In this document: positions 1 through 9,986 of the stretch, in pieces
How positions within the stretch are numbered: position 1 is the stretch's first letter
Layout of the letters: each line of letters starts with the position of its first letter
Source: Acanthochlamys bracteata
Lineage: Eukaryota; Streptophyta; Magnoliopsida; Pandanales; Velloziaceae
Length of the DNA stretch: 64,000 nt
Assembly: GCA_019914995.1 (NCBI GenBank)
Contig: CM034127.1
Location: forward strand, 2,852,001 to 2,916,000
Direction: 5' to 3'
The notes under the pieces: generated by a model
Databases searched by the model: none
What the model saw: the letters and a program-made list of their open reading frames with translations, nothing else
What the model was told of the DNA's origin: nothing
Translations under genes and position numbers: made by a program

Positions 1-739
1 CTCTTCAGCTGAAACCAGTGAGATCGCCGGAGCACGTTCTGGCACGCAAAATACCTCTACTTCTTCTTCCTCTACTCCCCCGCCTCCACCGCTATAGTTC
101 TGCTTCTTCTCTTTATGATTGTCTCTCTGCAGAAGCAAACCTCTGATATCTGCAGATCCTTCTCTGGTAATCTTATTATTCCCAGCTGGTTTTAGTAATT
201 CTTCTCCATCTCCATCGTCGCTGCTTTGATCTGCTGGTTTTTCTAACATCTCAGCAAGCTTCTGCAACTGTTTCCGAGCCAAACCAAGGAATGAAAATCT
301 CTTCTTTTTCAGCATAAGTCTAAACCAAAGATCAAACAAAAGAAAAGAAAGCTACCTGTTTGAGTAGTACTTGTTTTTCCTTCTTGAGAGAGTCGAAGCT
401 GGAGAGAAGAGATTGGTAATCTGATCGAAGAGAAGTGTACTCTCGCTCGAGCTGCTTTGATTTCCATCTTGCACGCTTGTTCTGGAACCAAATGGCGACT
501 TGTCGCGGTTGCAGACCAAGCTCTCTCGCCAACTGCAGCTTCTTTCTCGGCTCAAGTTTCGTCTGCGTTTCAAACATGGACTCCAGCGAACGAATCTGTT
601 CTTCGCTGAACCTTCTCTTGTTGTTGTTGTTTCGATCTCCTCCTCCTCCTCCTCCTCCCTTCATTTCTGCAACACCACCACCTCCCATGAACCCCAAGAA
701 CTCTGCGTCTTCTGCAGGAGAGAATTCTTCGCTCTCCAT
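1..739 (-). CDS. HD-Zip class I transcription factor, ATHB-7/ATHB-12-like (C-terminus cut by window edge)
   Basis: Exon 1 is 739-356 (128 codons) and exon 2 runs from 267 to the left edge, in frame to base 1; the 88-base intron has GT/AG ends and phase 0. The start at 739 ([11 protein letters not shown]) is the last ATG before the homeodomain that keeps the acidic N-terminus; an ATG 15 bases upstream is possible. A poly-Gly run (about residues 28-34) and poly-Asn precede the homeodomain at about 41-96, which has the third-helix core [16 protein letters not shown] leucine zipper follows directly and crosses the intron. Homeodomain plus adjacent zipper without a START domain is class [12 protein letters not shown] and [19 protein letters not shown] fit the ATHB-7/12 clade, known in Arabidopsis as ABA- and drought-induced nuclear regulators binding CAATNATTG. 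The C-terminal region is acidic and still open at base 1, so its end is not seen. Confidence 0.95.
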
Positions 740-835
740 ATAACAAACAAACAAGCAAACAACACCACCTTTTCTCTAGAGATGGAATGCGGCGTGGAGG
801 TGTTGGGAACTTCGTTCAACAACAGCGGAGCTGCA

Positions 836-843
836 GATATATA
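836..843 (-). promoter_or_regulatory. Probable TATA box of the HD-Zip I gene
   Basis: The minus strand reads CAGTATATATCTGC here, about 100 bases upstream of the start codon at 739. That spacing suits a TATA box with a short 5' leader of roughly 70 bases. No transcript evidence is available. Confidence 0.45.
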
Positions 844-1508
844 CTGCGCTGTGTTTTAATTAGATGAGAAATCAAAGAAAGAAATAAAACGGAAGGGTCT
901 CTCCCGGTTTGGCGGTGTATGTATTGTTCGTATGGGGGAAAGAAAGAAAGGAGAAGAGAAGAAAGAATGGAAAAACACTTTGGACCCTTTGAGATTTAGG
1001 TTCGTGGTAAGCTAAGCGTCCACACATCGCTGTCTCTACTGCCACGGTTGCTTGCTCACTCTTCTATCCTCCTGCTCTTCCTCATCTTAGGTGGCATTGC
1101 CACTTTGTCTTCATTCCAACTCCCCCTCAGGGACCTCCTTCTCCCTCTGAAGACCAGACCCTCTTTCTAATTGCAATTCCTACTCTCCTCCGTAATAACT
1201 TTGCACCATCTGTTAACGAAAACGTTCTCAAATTCAACAGTAATCGATCTCCATGCACACAACTATAACCAAATAATTATCAATCATCAATTAATTTAGT
1301 AATATAAGTGACTCCGTTTTGAAATTTAGTCTAATGCATTTTATTTTAAGGCTATAACTAATAGTCATGCAATATTACTTTGTCTAAAAATTAAATCAAC
1401 ACGAAGCACTTTTTCATTTTTGTGGGTGGCACATTCAAGATTCAACATCTTGTAGCAGAACGTGAAGAGTAAGAACAACGAAAACCAACCTAGATAACCA
1501 GGTGTGGA

Positions 1509-1858
1509 CACGTGGAGTAGAAAACGATCTGGTTCGGTTCAGTTTACATCCGGTCGCACGCGGTAGAGTGAATGACGACAAAGTACGGCAGGAAGATGCC
1601 CCGGTGAATAGACGCTTCAGACTATAGAAGAACAAATTTCCTGCGCACATTGGTACACCAAACACCAAATTGAAGCAATAATAATCTCCTTTGGAGTACG
1701 TGGGAATAGTGTTTATTGGTCTTGATTGGTTGAAGCGAGTGAGGAATGTTATGAGAAAGAAATGAGTGACGTGTGAGAGTTAGTTCTAACGACAGTGACG
1801 GCAAGACAAGCTGTCATCTCTCGAAAGAAGCAAAATCCAATAACTATTCGACACGTGT
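1509..1858. promoter_or_regulatory. Cluster of ABRE/G-box type ACGT motifs upstream of the HD-Zip I gene
   Basis: Four ACGT-core motifs lie within 350 bases: CACGTGG at 1509-1515, ACGTGG at 1698-1703, ACGTGT at 1769-1774 and the palindrome ACACGTGT at 1851-1858. They sit about 770-1120 bases upstream of the start codon at 739. ACGTGG/TC is the core of the ABA-responsive element bound by ABF/AREB bZIP factors, and more than one copy is usually needed for ABA response. This fits the ABA induction known for ATHB-7 and ATHB-12, but the link is inferred. The segment (about 1435-2030) is clearly less AT-rich than the DNA beyond it. Confidence 0.5.
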
Positions 1859-2079
1859 ATAAGAGAAAGGTACTTTGATATACACGGTCCTCGTGGTAGG
1901 GACGCTGGTTTTTTTGGAGTCTTGCGCGGCAACGAAGAGGGTGGCGTGCCGAAGATAGGCTTAACAACACACTCTGTCGTGTGGGGTCCAGCAAAATCAC
2001 TGTTTGGTGCGAGTTCGTCCAAAGTTTTAGAGCTCGCTTGAAATAACTCGAAAAAAAAAACTATTTTCACGAAATTTTT

Positions 2080-3890
2080 ATAATTTTATAAATTATTATA
2101 ATATATATGTAATTTAATTAAATTTTTTTAAAAATCTTAAATACTATACTTTATATTTTACTTGAATTTATAACGGATTTCAAACATGCCATAAGTACCG
2201 TAATTAGTTTTCCAATTCACGTCTTTGCGTTAACAACCTTGTGGCTCGGAATAGTTCACAAATAGCATCTATAGTTCTGACGTTTTAATTTTTTAACGTT
2301 AGAGATTCTTTGGAAGGTCTGTTAGTTAGTTTTTAAAGTAAATGCCTTCATATGAAATTGAAGTTACGTTTCAAAATATTTAAAATAAAATCTTTTCTAA
2401 ACTGAAATTTATTTTTAAAAAAATAAACTTAATTTTTTATTTAAAAAGTAATAAAATATTTATATAAATATTATATAATATATAATTTATTTACTAATAA
2501 AAATAAAATAATTAGAAATTAAAAGTACTACCATAAGTACTAGTGACTACTCTAACACTTCAGAAAATAGTGGAATTAAATTAGTTGTATAGAAAGGTTT
2601 TTAATTAGACTTGGCTTTCATGCTTACTTCTTCAAGATTGAGATGTCTTCATTTTCTTTTTCTTCACAGAATCACTAGTTACACCATATATATATATATA
2701 TAATGATGCAATATCGTTTTCAGCTGTTGCTTTACTACCTGAGTCACCAAGAACAGGTGTGAAAGTGAGACCTCTTATATTAATCAAATCCACATATGTA
2801 TCCTTCATTCTTTACATCATTTCTATATAATTCACTACAAATGAAATTATTATTATATATTCAAGAATGATAGAGATTTCTCACATGCTAACTCACATTT
2901 TTCTTTCGGATGTTGCTTCCAGTTGTGTTAAAGTTGTATTTGCTCAAACTTGTGAAGTAGGAATAAATACATGGATGGACACGAACTCCTAATTAACATT
3001 CGACATGTACAAGCTAAGTAAGCGTACAAATTTTTAGACGTATGGATTATATAGTTCACTTACTATATTAATTAATTTTAGACCTCTCTCAGCCATCCGA
3101 TATCAAAACAGAAGAAGTTTGATTTCAAAACAAACGAACTGTTGGACAGCGAAAGCTGACGACGAGCTAACGATCAGGACTTGGCTAATATATAGCAGCA
3201 TACGGTACCTCTTTGTTGCAATGAAAGGCTATTGTTGGCGTGAAAACATTGTCGCATAAATTGCTTTTACGGATTATGTTTATCCATCTGAACTTAATCG
3301 TGATTCCACTCAGTGATCATAAAGTCAAATCAAGTTAGGCAGACTACAGATTTTGCATATTTGAAATTTAGTTTAAGAAAAATGACTATCCATGGTTTTG
3401 CTAATGCGATATTTTAGCTGTATTGTGCGCTTGATGTAAAACTGTTTGCAGGCCACTAGTTCACGTATACGTTCTGGGCGAACAAGGTATATTGCTAAAA
3501 GAATGTGGGCCGGCCCAAATATTTCTGTTTCAGTTCTCTCGAAATTTATTTTTTTGAACAAGAAATTTATTTTTAAATATAATTAAAATAAAAGTAATTT
3601 TTAAACTAATTTATAATCAAACGAAATATTCAAGTTATTTTCAAACTCCATTTTAAAAAAATTCATAAAAACTTCATTTTTCTGTGAAAATCAAGTCATT
3701 GCAACGAAAATCGAGCCAAGCCTTTGTTTTCTCGTGTTTTTTTTCCTTAAAGCAGAATGTTGAGACAAATGTTTCAGTCTTGACATTAACCATGGCAGAT
3801 TAATTGTGTTTGGGTTTTTCAAGCTAGGGGCGCATTGCATTGGATTTAAAACTGATTCATGTAGGGGAAGAAATGCTCAACTAACAATTA
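2080..3890. other. AT-rich intergenic DNA, no gene seen
   Basis: Between the HD-Zip I upstream region and the first MITE there are only short open frames without recognisable protein similarity. The stretch holds long A/T runs (2080-2170 and 2380-2510) and a short (AT)n microsatellite at about 2686-2702. Confidence 0.6.
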
Positions 3891-4137
3891 GGTGGTATTT
3901 GGAAGTAATTATAAAATAGAATTTTTTAAAATAGAAAATATTTTTATATTTTTTAAAAAATAAATTTTATTTTTTTATTTAAAAAAATATTAAAAATATA
4001 TAATTAAAAAATTTTATTACGTAAAATTTTTCTACATTTTTAATTTTTAAATAAATATTTTAAATACTTATAAAATATATATTAAAAAATATAAAATTAA
4101 AAATTAGCATTCAAGAAATGTTTTTCCAAACGCAACC
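3891..4137. mobile_element. Tourist/PIF-Harbinger-type MITE with TTA target duplication
   Basis: A 247-base, extremely AT-rich element without coding capacity. The left end GGTGGTATTTGGAAG and the reverse complement of the right end, GGTTGCGTTTGGAAA, match at 12 of 15 positions. It is flanked by TTA at 3888-3890 and 4138-4140, the duplication typical of PIF/Harbinger elements. The interior shares long stretches with the segments at about 12433-12670 and 23286-23542, which makes it a dispersed family. Confidence 0.7.
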
Positions 4138-4140
4138 TTA

Positions 4141-7100
4141 ATATATACGAGAGTAAAGAGTGATTCAAAATTGTCAAATTTGGATTACAACTCGGCCTTA
4201 CATGGGCATCGGTGTCGGTCCTAACTCCAATATAAATGACAAGGTTAGGTTAGCAACGCCTGCTAAATTCCCGTAAAAGTCTTATAACATTGATTCTGCG
4301 CACTTCGGGCAACATTTTGTAGTGAAATTAATGTTCCATGCTCTTCTTGAATAGATATGGATTTTATGAATGCTTTACGGATGGTATGTATGCCATGGAG
4401 GACCAAAAATTTTACAAATATCATCAATACTTAACAACAAAAAAATGCAGCAACTGGAATTATATTTTACGTTTCTACATTAATCATCTTTCATTAATAT
4501 TGACAGAACATGATTTGTTGACATAGCCAAAAACTTTGTTCATCGACGCTAGTAGTATTCTACTTTGAAATTTTTCTCGTAAAAGTTAACCGTCACAAGT
4601 TTTCTCCTTGCTTACCAATTCGGTAAGCAAAAAACAACAAGGATCCGCAACTTATTTCAAATGATCTGATCTTCTTCTGGTATTTAGTTTTTTGAGGCAA
4701 AAATTTAACCTTTATTAGGCGGCAGACGCAAAGCAGCAAAAGATGGTTGTCAAACAAAATGGATTGGAGTTTGTTGAATAACGTAAAAGGAACTAAGAAA
4801 GGAAGAAGGAAACAAGAAACCGTTTGTTCTATTAATTGGTATTTCGTGATGAAGTTAACAACTTTTCAAGTTGTTTTCAACAAGAAAGGAAGGAAAAAAA
4901 GAGCAGAATTGAATTTTATTGTCAAGAATCAGGCAATCACTAGAAGTTTACTATCTATCAATATCCACGCTTCACGGTTTTTTTGCAAAAGCTAAAACAA
5001 TCTCTGAATCCATGGATACCATACAAGAGTTTCCCAAGTTTAGCAAGCAATTCAATACACAATTTCAGTTTTCAGGTCAAACGAAAATTTTTTTAAAAAA
5101 ACTTCTAGTCTAGGCCATGCCTGCTTCTGCTATAGCTTCTAGCAAGGGCCTGTTCATCTCCCTTGAACGTCACGCCCTTGCAATATTCATTCATGTATCC
5201 ATATCATTTGTCAATCATCTCCATCTGAAACCAAACAGCAAAAAAGAAAAAGAAGTTTCCTTTTTTTTCCTCTTTCTATCTTTCTTAAACAATTTTGCAG
5301 AAATTCAAATCTTCTTCAACTTTCACACATCTGTTTATCAATGGGTTTACCTCTGAATTCAAAAGTAAAGCTGTTTTTGTTCATGTTGACAGAGAAAGAA
5401 AGAAGTACTTGGAGCCGATTGATAGAGAGGTCGACATTGATTACAAGAGCCAAAAGAAAACCAGACTCCATTACTAATAAAGAATGTTCAGCCTTTTCCC
5501 TAGAAAGCAGAGTTTGATTATGTTATGTTATGACATTGTTGAAGAAGAAAAGAGTGAAACTGATGAACAAAAGCTGATGAACTACTACTTGGTCAGACAA
5601 CTGAAGAAAAAATGTTTGTTCTCCATAAGTGATGGACGGATGGATTGATGGATGGTGATATGATTTGAGAGATGTGATCTACGCGCATGCAGTTGTTTCA
5701 GGATTAAAGAGGAATGGTTCAGATCTAATTTGAATCCATGAAATAATGTATAGCTAATAAGCTGCTTCACTCAAAATTTTCTCTTGTAAAGCATTTTGTT
5801 TCTTCTGTCTTCAAGCATTTTATTGAGATAAGCAAGTCTTGACGGACGAGTTGAAGCTTGGAAAGTCACAAACCCTAACCCTAGGGCTTCTGTATTTCTG
5901 CAGTGCTCAAATGACCATTCCCACGAGCAACAAGGAGACACTACATGTGCCTGTCTTGTAACTACAACTTCCTCCCGAGGAAAAAAAAAACACCTTTAAC
6001 ATTCTCAGGAAGCGAGCAGACTTCTTCTGTTGATAGATCCATTACCGACAGAAAAACAGAATGTTTTAGAGAGATTGCAACTGGAAGAAGAAGAAGATGA
6101 TCATGACGGTGATGGTAATGATGCAATGAATAAAGAAGAAGATATATTCATCTGGGAGTTGTATTCCTGATTTTTGGGACTACAGTGAAATAACAACTTC
6201 AATTTAGACTAAAAACTGGAGGGAGAAGAGAGGCTGCCTTCGATTTCAAGGTTAAAACTTGGGAAGCCTATTAGAAGAATGGTCTGTTGTATATTAAAAG
6301 TTTGAACTGATCAATATAACAAAAAGAAGTCCATTCTCTTGAGTTCTGTAAAAGGACAACTCCGATACGAACATCTAGAGTGAAGTAGATCTAAGATTGA
6401 TGCTGGAAATCTTGGAAGAGGAAACAATACTGTATTAGAGCAATAAAAAGGCACACTTTTCACCAAACAAAAACATGTTTTAAAAACTGCAAAGCTTCGA
6501 GATAGATGAAGTTGAAGCACCAAAAGTAAGCTTGATAGAGTACTTGTTGTTGCTTGGAAATCATAGATCATAGGTTCAACACACTTGAAAATTAAACAAG
6601 TATATTTCCATGTCCATCAAAAGATACACAAAAAGTTACTTAACTTTTTAAAGGATTCTAATATAAGAATAACTTAGAAAGAAAACTTTTGAAAAGGGTG
6701 ACTTTCAATTATAAGAATTAGTTAGATCTGTTGCACTACAGAAGTTAAAAATGAACATCGCTAGATACACGAAACAAGTGAATGATCGATCGATAATAAC
6801 TTCAGCATGGAAAAATAAAGAAAAGAAATTCTTTGTAATCTGAATCATGAAACAAGCGGAAATCTCTGAAAAGTTACCGTTCTTCTAAGAAATATATCTA
6901 AAGTGCAGAAAAAATCCCTAATAAAAAACGAAAAGTAGAAAAAAAGCTAGTCAACCAGGTTCATGATTATCCCAATCTGCGAAAAATGCAGAGAAACAAA
7001 GCAGACAGAAACTGGAGAAAGTGTTTACCAACCAACCAACCAAAATAGAAAAGTTCTATGAACTTGTTTTCACCTTACAAAACCTTAAAAGAGCGAAACA

Positions 7101-7200
7101 AAGAAGTGAAAGCAGCAGTTAATTAACTCACCCCCTTGTAGGAGTAGAAGTGGTGAGAAGAACCTGAATATCTGAAAATAGGGCAACCACAGTCGGCGTT
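4141..7200. other. Intergenic DNA downstream of MIR166, no protein gene recognised
   Basis: Open frames here are short and resemble no family I know. Between about 5700 and 7200 the base composition is less extreme than in the flanking AT-rich DNA, and since MIR166 is transcribed leftward this could be the 3' part of its primary transcript, perhaps with introns; the sequence does not prove it. A telo-box-like AAACCCTAACCCTA lies at 5870-5883. Confidence 0.4.
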
Positions 7201-7229
7201 ATAGGTAGATCAATGGAAGCTATGATTGG

Positions 7230-7250
7230 GGGGAATGAAGCCTGGTCCGA
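7230..7250 (-). ncRNA. miR166: Mature miR166
   Basis: The 21 bases on the minus strand are identical to the canonical miR166 shared by land plants. It starts with U, as expected for an AGO1- or AGO10-loaded microRNA. An additional run of G on the plus strand (7228-7233) continues past the 3' end. Confidence 0.98.
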
Positions 7251-7338
7251 GATCTCTCGATCTCATCCTCCATATGCTATCATTACTCTCATCATAGTGA
7301 TGATGATGAGGTTCCTCAAGCATTCTGAAAGCAAGGAG

Positions 7339-7359
7339 CCTCGAGCCAGACAACATTCC
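7339..7359 (-). ncRNA. miR166*: miR166 star strand
   Basis: The 21 bases GGAATGTTGTCTGGCTCGAGG on the minus strand match the common miR166* type and lie 88 bases 5' of the mature strand. Their presence supports a functional precursor rather than a chance match to the mature sequence. Confidence 0.95.
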
Positions 7360-7469
7360 CCTCAAAGAAAAAGCTCCCTCTCTATTTTCTCTCTTTCTGT
7401 AAAATGTTTTTCTGTGTGGAGCTAGTAGACTGTGGCCGGCTGGTTTCAAGGGGGGAGTGATAGGGGGGG

Positions 7470-7480
7470 TGGATATAGAG
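7470..7480 (-). promoter_or_regulatory. Possible TATA element of the MIR166 transcription unit
   Basis: The minus strand reads CTCTCTATATCCACC about 100 bases upstream of the hairpin base, after a CT-rich tract that is common near plant transcription starts. A telo-box-like AAACCCTAG lies further upstream at 7851-7859. Position and composition suggest a core promoter, but the motif is not a canonical TATAAA. Confidence 0.3.
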
Positions 7481-8114
7481 AGACATGGAGAGGAGAGAGA
7501 TGTTGTTGGTGATGATGAATGAAATCATTACGTTTTTGAGAGGGAGGTCCGAAGAAATAAACAAAGAAACAAACAAAGAATTCAATGGCTCTCTGGAAAC
7601 AAGTGAATGCAAGAGAAAAAACAAATGGCATCGGACAAAAACATGTTGGCCCTACTTCTAACAACAACAGCTGGGCATCAGCCATCACCCTTGGCTCTCT
7701 CTCTCAGATAGACGACGACTCCATGCACCACCACAATTCAATTCAATTCTTTTTCAGCTTGGAAACTCACACCAGTTCAATCTCAGCCGTTGATAATCAA
7801 TGAACGACTGAGATTTATCAGACGGTCGTCGTGGTGGCCCGGAAAATTTGAAACCCTAGCTAGGCAACGAGGAGAGAAAGAGAGAGAGAACAGTAGCTGC
7901 GCTGTTGTGGAGTGGAGTGGTTGCGTTTTAATGCGCGTCCCGATAACGGAAAAACTCCACCCACCGGCCATTACCACACTATACAAAAGCATTAATTTTT
8001 CTTTTTATTTTCTGAAAAAAAAAAAGAGAGAAAATTTTCGTTGATGTTTGGGTATTTATTGTTTGGTTGCTTGTGGTTGGTTTTTTCATTGGCATAATAC
8101 TTGTTTCATGTTTT

Positions 8115-8159
8115 CTTTTTCCCTGCTTGCTAGCGGTCTTTTTCCCTGCTTGCTAGCGG
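8115..8159. repeat. Perfect 22/23-base tandem duplication
   Basis: The unit CTTTTTCCCTGCTTGCTAGCGG occurs at 8115-8136 and again at 8138-8159, a period of 23 bases with no mismatch over 22. The identity implies a recent duplication. Confidence 0.9.
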
Positions 8160-9957
8160 GCTGAATGATGATGTGTCCGTGAGTGTCAGTGTGCATGGCT
8201 TCGTTTTTCTAATAAGTTGAGCCACTTGATGGCTCGAGTCATCTCGTTGTTCATGAGATGCATGGCATGGCATTCATGGAGACTTATGACCTCGTCGGAG
8301 ATTACCATGTTTGACTTGGAGCTAGCTCATGATTCATGAATCACGGTAGTGTTGAATCCTGGGTCCTCTGCATCATTGTTAAGATTTGTTTATAAATTAT
8401 GTATTTTTATAGTACAAATCAAAATCACATGCAGTATAAAGTCTTAGGAAACAAAACCCACCTGCAGTAAATATAACATTAAGAAGACTAGTTAAATCTT
8501 TAAATGCTATAGATGTTAACTCAAAAGTTACTACTGGTAAGAGCCAAATTGGCTAAACGAAGGAAATGAATGTTTAAGAAGCTACTAAAAGTGCGTTTAC
8601 TTTAATGTTAAATTCACTTTTTGAAATTTATAAAAAATAAATTAAAATTAAAAATATTTAATAAAATAAATTTTTATATTTATTATGTATCAAAAGTAAA
8701 ATTTTGATCAAAAAAATATTTTAAATTTTATATTTATTTTAAATTAAAAGTGATTTTGAAAAAAATAAATTTAGTGTGTTGGTAACAATTTCTAAGGTAA
8801 AGGTGATTGGTTAATTTGGAAGCACATCGACTACCTATTTTTAATTTAACAAATATGTTAGTGTTGGGAGTTAAACTAATTAAGAGTTAGACAAAGTTAG
8901 CATGTCACTTTTTCTACATCTTCAAGAAAGAATCATTTTAGTTACGAGTTAAATAAAAGATTAGGTTCATTTATAGTCAATAATACAAGGTATATAAATA
9001 TAATTTTGATAACAGAGTGAATCGTTGATTATAATTTTGATAAGCAATAAATATCACAAGTTTAAGGTAATCGTTATTTCAAACTTATTTCCACTGAAAG
9101 ACAAGTTCGTTGTTTAAATTAAACTTATAAAATAGATATTTGGATATAATATTAACCTTGAACTGGTTAGATCAACTCTTAGGAAATGTGCCGAGAGTGT
9201 TTAAAATAAAGAATGTTTTTTAAATAAAGCTTATTTTAAAAGTTTTCAAAAATGAGTTCAGTATTTTGATTAGAAAAATAATAATTATATATATAATTAT
9301 ACAACACAAAATATATTTTTATTTGTTAATTTTAGAAAATAAAATATTATTAAAAAAATTAAATTTAAAAAATGTGGAACGAAAAATATTATCATAAGCA
9401 CTAACAAATACCTCCTTAAATAATTTAATGATTTTACATCTTTCTCTCACAAGAGATTGTGAGCTCAGTTCTTAACTTCTGCAAGTTAATTGATTGTCTG
9501 CATATTATCATTTGACAAATAAGAACAACGTTTTGGGCACGATGAAATATAGGTTTATATATTCCCTAGGAGAATTCTTATGTACCGTAAATTGAACATG
9601 AAAGATGGATCTTTTAAGTGTTCTTAAGTTATATAGCACGAATTTGTACATGAAACTATGAAAGACATCATCATGGTTTACTGAGTGCTTAAATGTTGAA
9701 TATAATTAGTTCCTAGTCGAAATCAATACAAAATTATATAATTTGTGTATAAGGAGACTAATATGAAGCACTTCAAGTACAGGTTCAAAATTTTTTTTTC
9801 TTTTTTATATGTTTTAGGTGAATCTGTCCCCGTAATATTCAGGCCTTGTTACAAATTCCTAGATTTCCCATGAATAATGTCTTCTGTGTTGATCAACTGA
9901 TGAATGATAAGAGTATATATATTCTTTACGATATGAAAATGCAACTTGGCAAGAGTC

Positions 9958-9986
9958 ACGTTCTCCGGCGGCGATGCCGAGAACGT
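9958..9986. repeat. Short inverted repeat (hairpin) in a GC-rich island
   Basis: ACGTTCTC at 9958-9965 and GAGAACGT at 9979-9986 are perfect inverted copies. GGC (9967-9969) can extend pairing with GCC (9976-9978) around a six-base loop. The arms are too short for a microRNA precursor. Confidence 0.6.

Larger units (their letters stand above)
7215..7378 (-). ncRNA. MIR166: MIR166 precursor hairpin
   Basis: The mature miR166 (UCGGACCAGGCUUCAUUCCCC) is encoded exactly on the minus strand at 7250-7230, on the 3' arm. The star strand (GGAATGTTGTCTGGCTCGAGG) lies at 7359-7339 on the 5' arm, so the duplex pairs with the small mismatches usual in this family. The lower stem appears to extend to GGGAGC (7378-7373) pairing with GCTTCC (7220-7215 region). 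The loop of about 88 bases includes a terminal CTCATCAT/ATGATGAG stem. In plants miR166 directs cleavage of class III HD-Zip mRNAs (REVOLUTA, PHABULOSA and relatives) and so sets leaf polarity, meristem and vascular patterning. The class I HD-Zip gene at the left edge is not in that target class. The locus lies between that gene and the CRK gene, as MIR166A does in Arabidopsis. Confidence 0.97.

Noticed and set aside
1-739. HD-Zip gene as a target of the nearby miR166
   Set aside because: miR166 targets class III HD-Zip genes in the START-domain coding region. This is a class I gene without START, and I see no complementary site.
1435-2070. Minus-strand open frames upstream of the HD-Zip gene
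   Set aside because: They overlap in several frames, resemble no protein family and lie in a region better explained as promoter.
7585-7803. 72-codon plus-strand open frame near MIR166
   Set aside because: No similarity or codon pattern; it lies in the upstream region of MIR166 on the opposite strand.
8370-8392. Partial resemblance to miR172 (GCATCATTGTTAAGATT)
   Set aside because: Several mismatches to the mature sequence and no complementary arm nearby.
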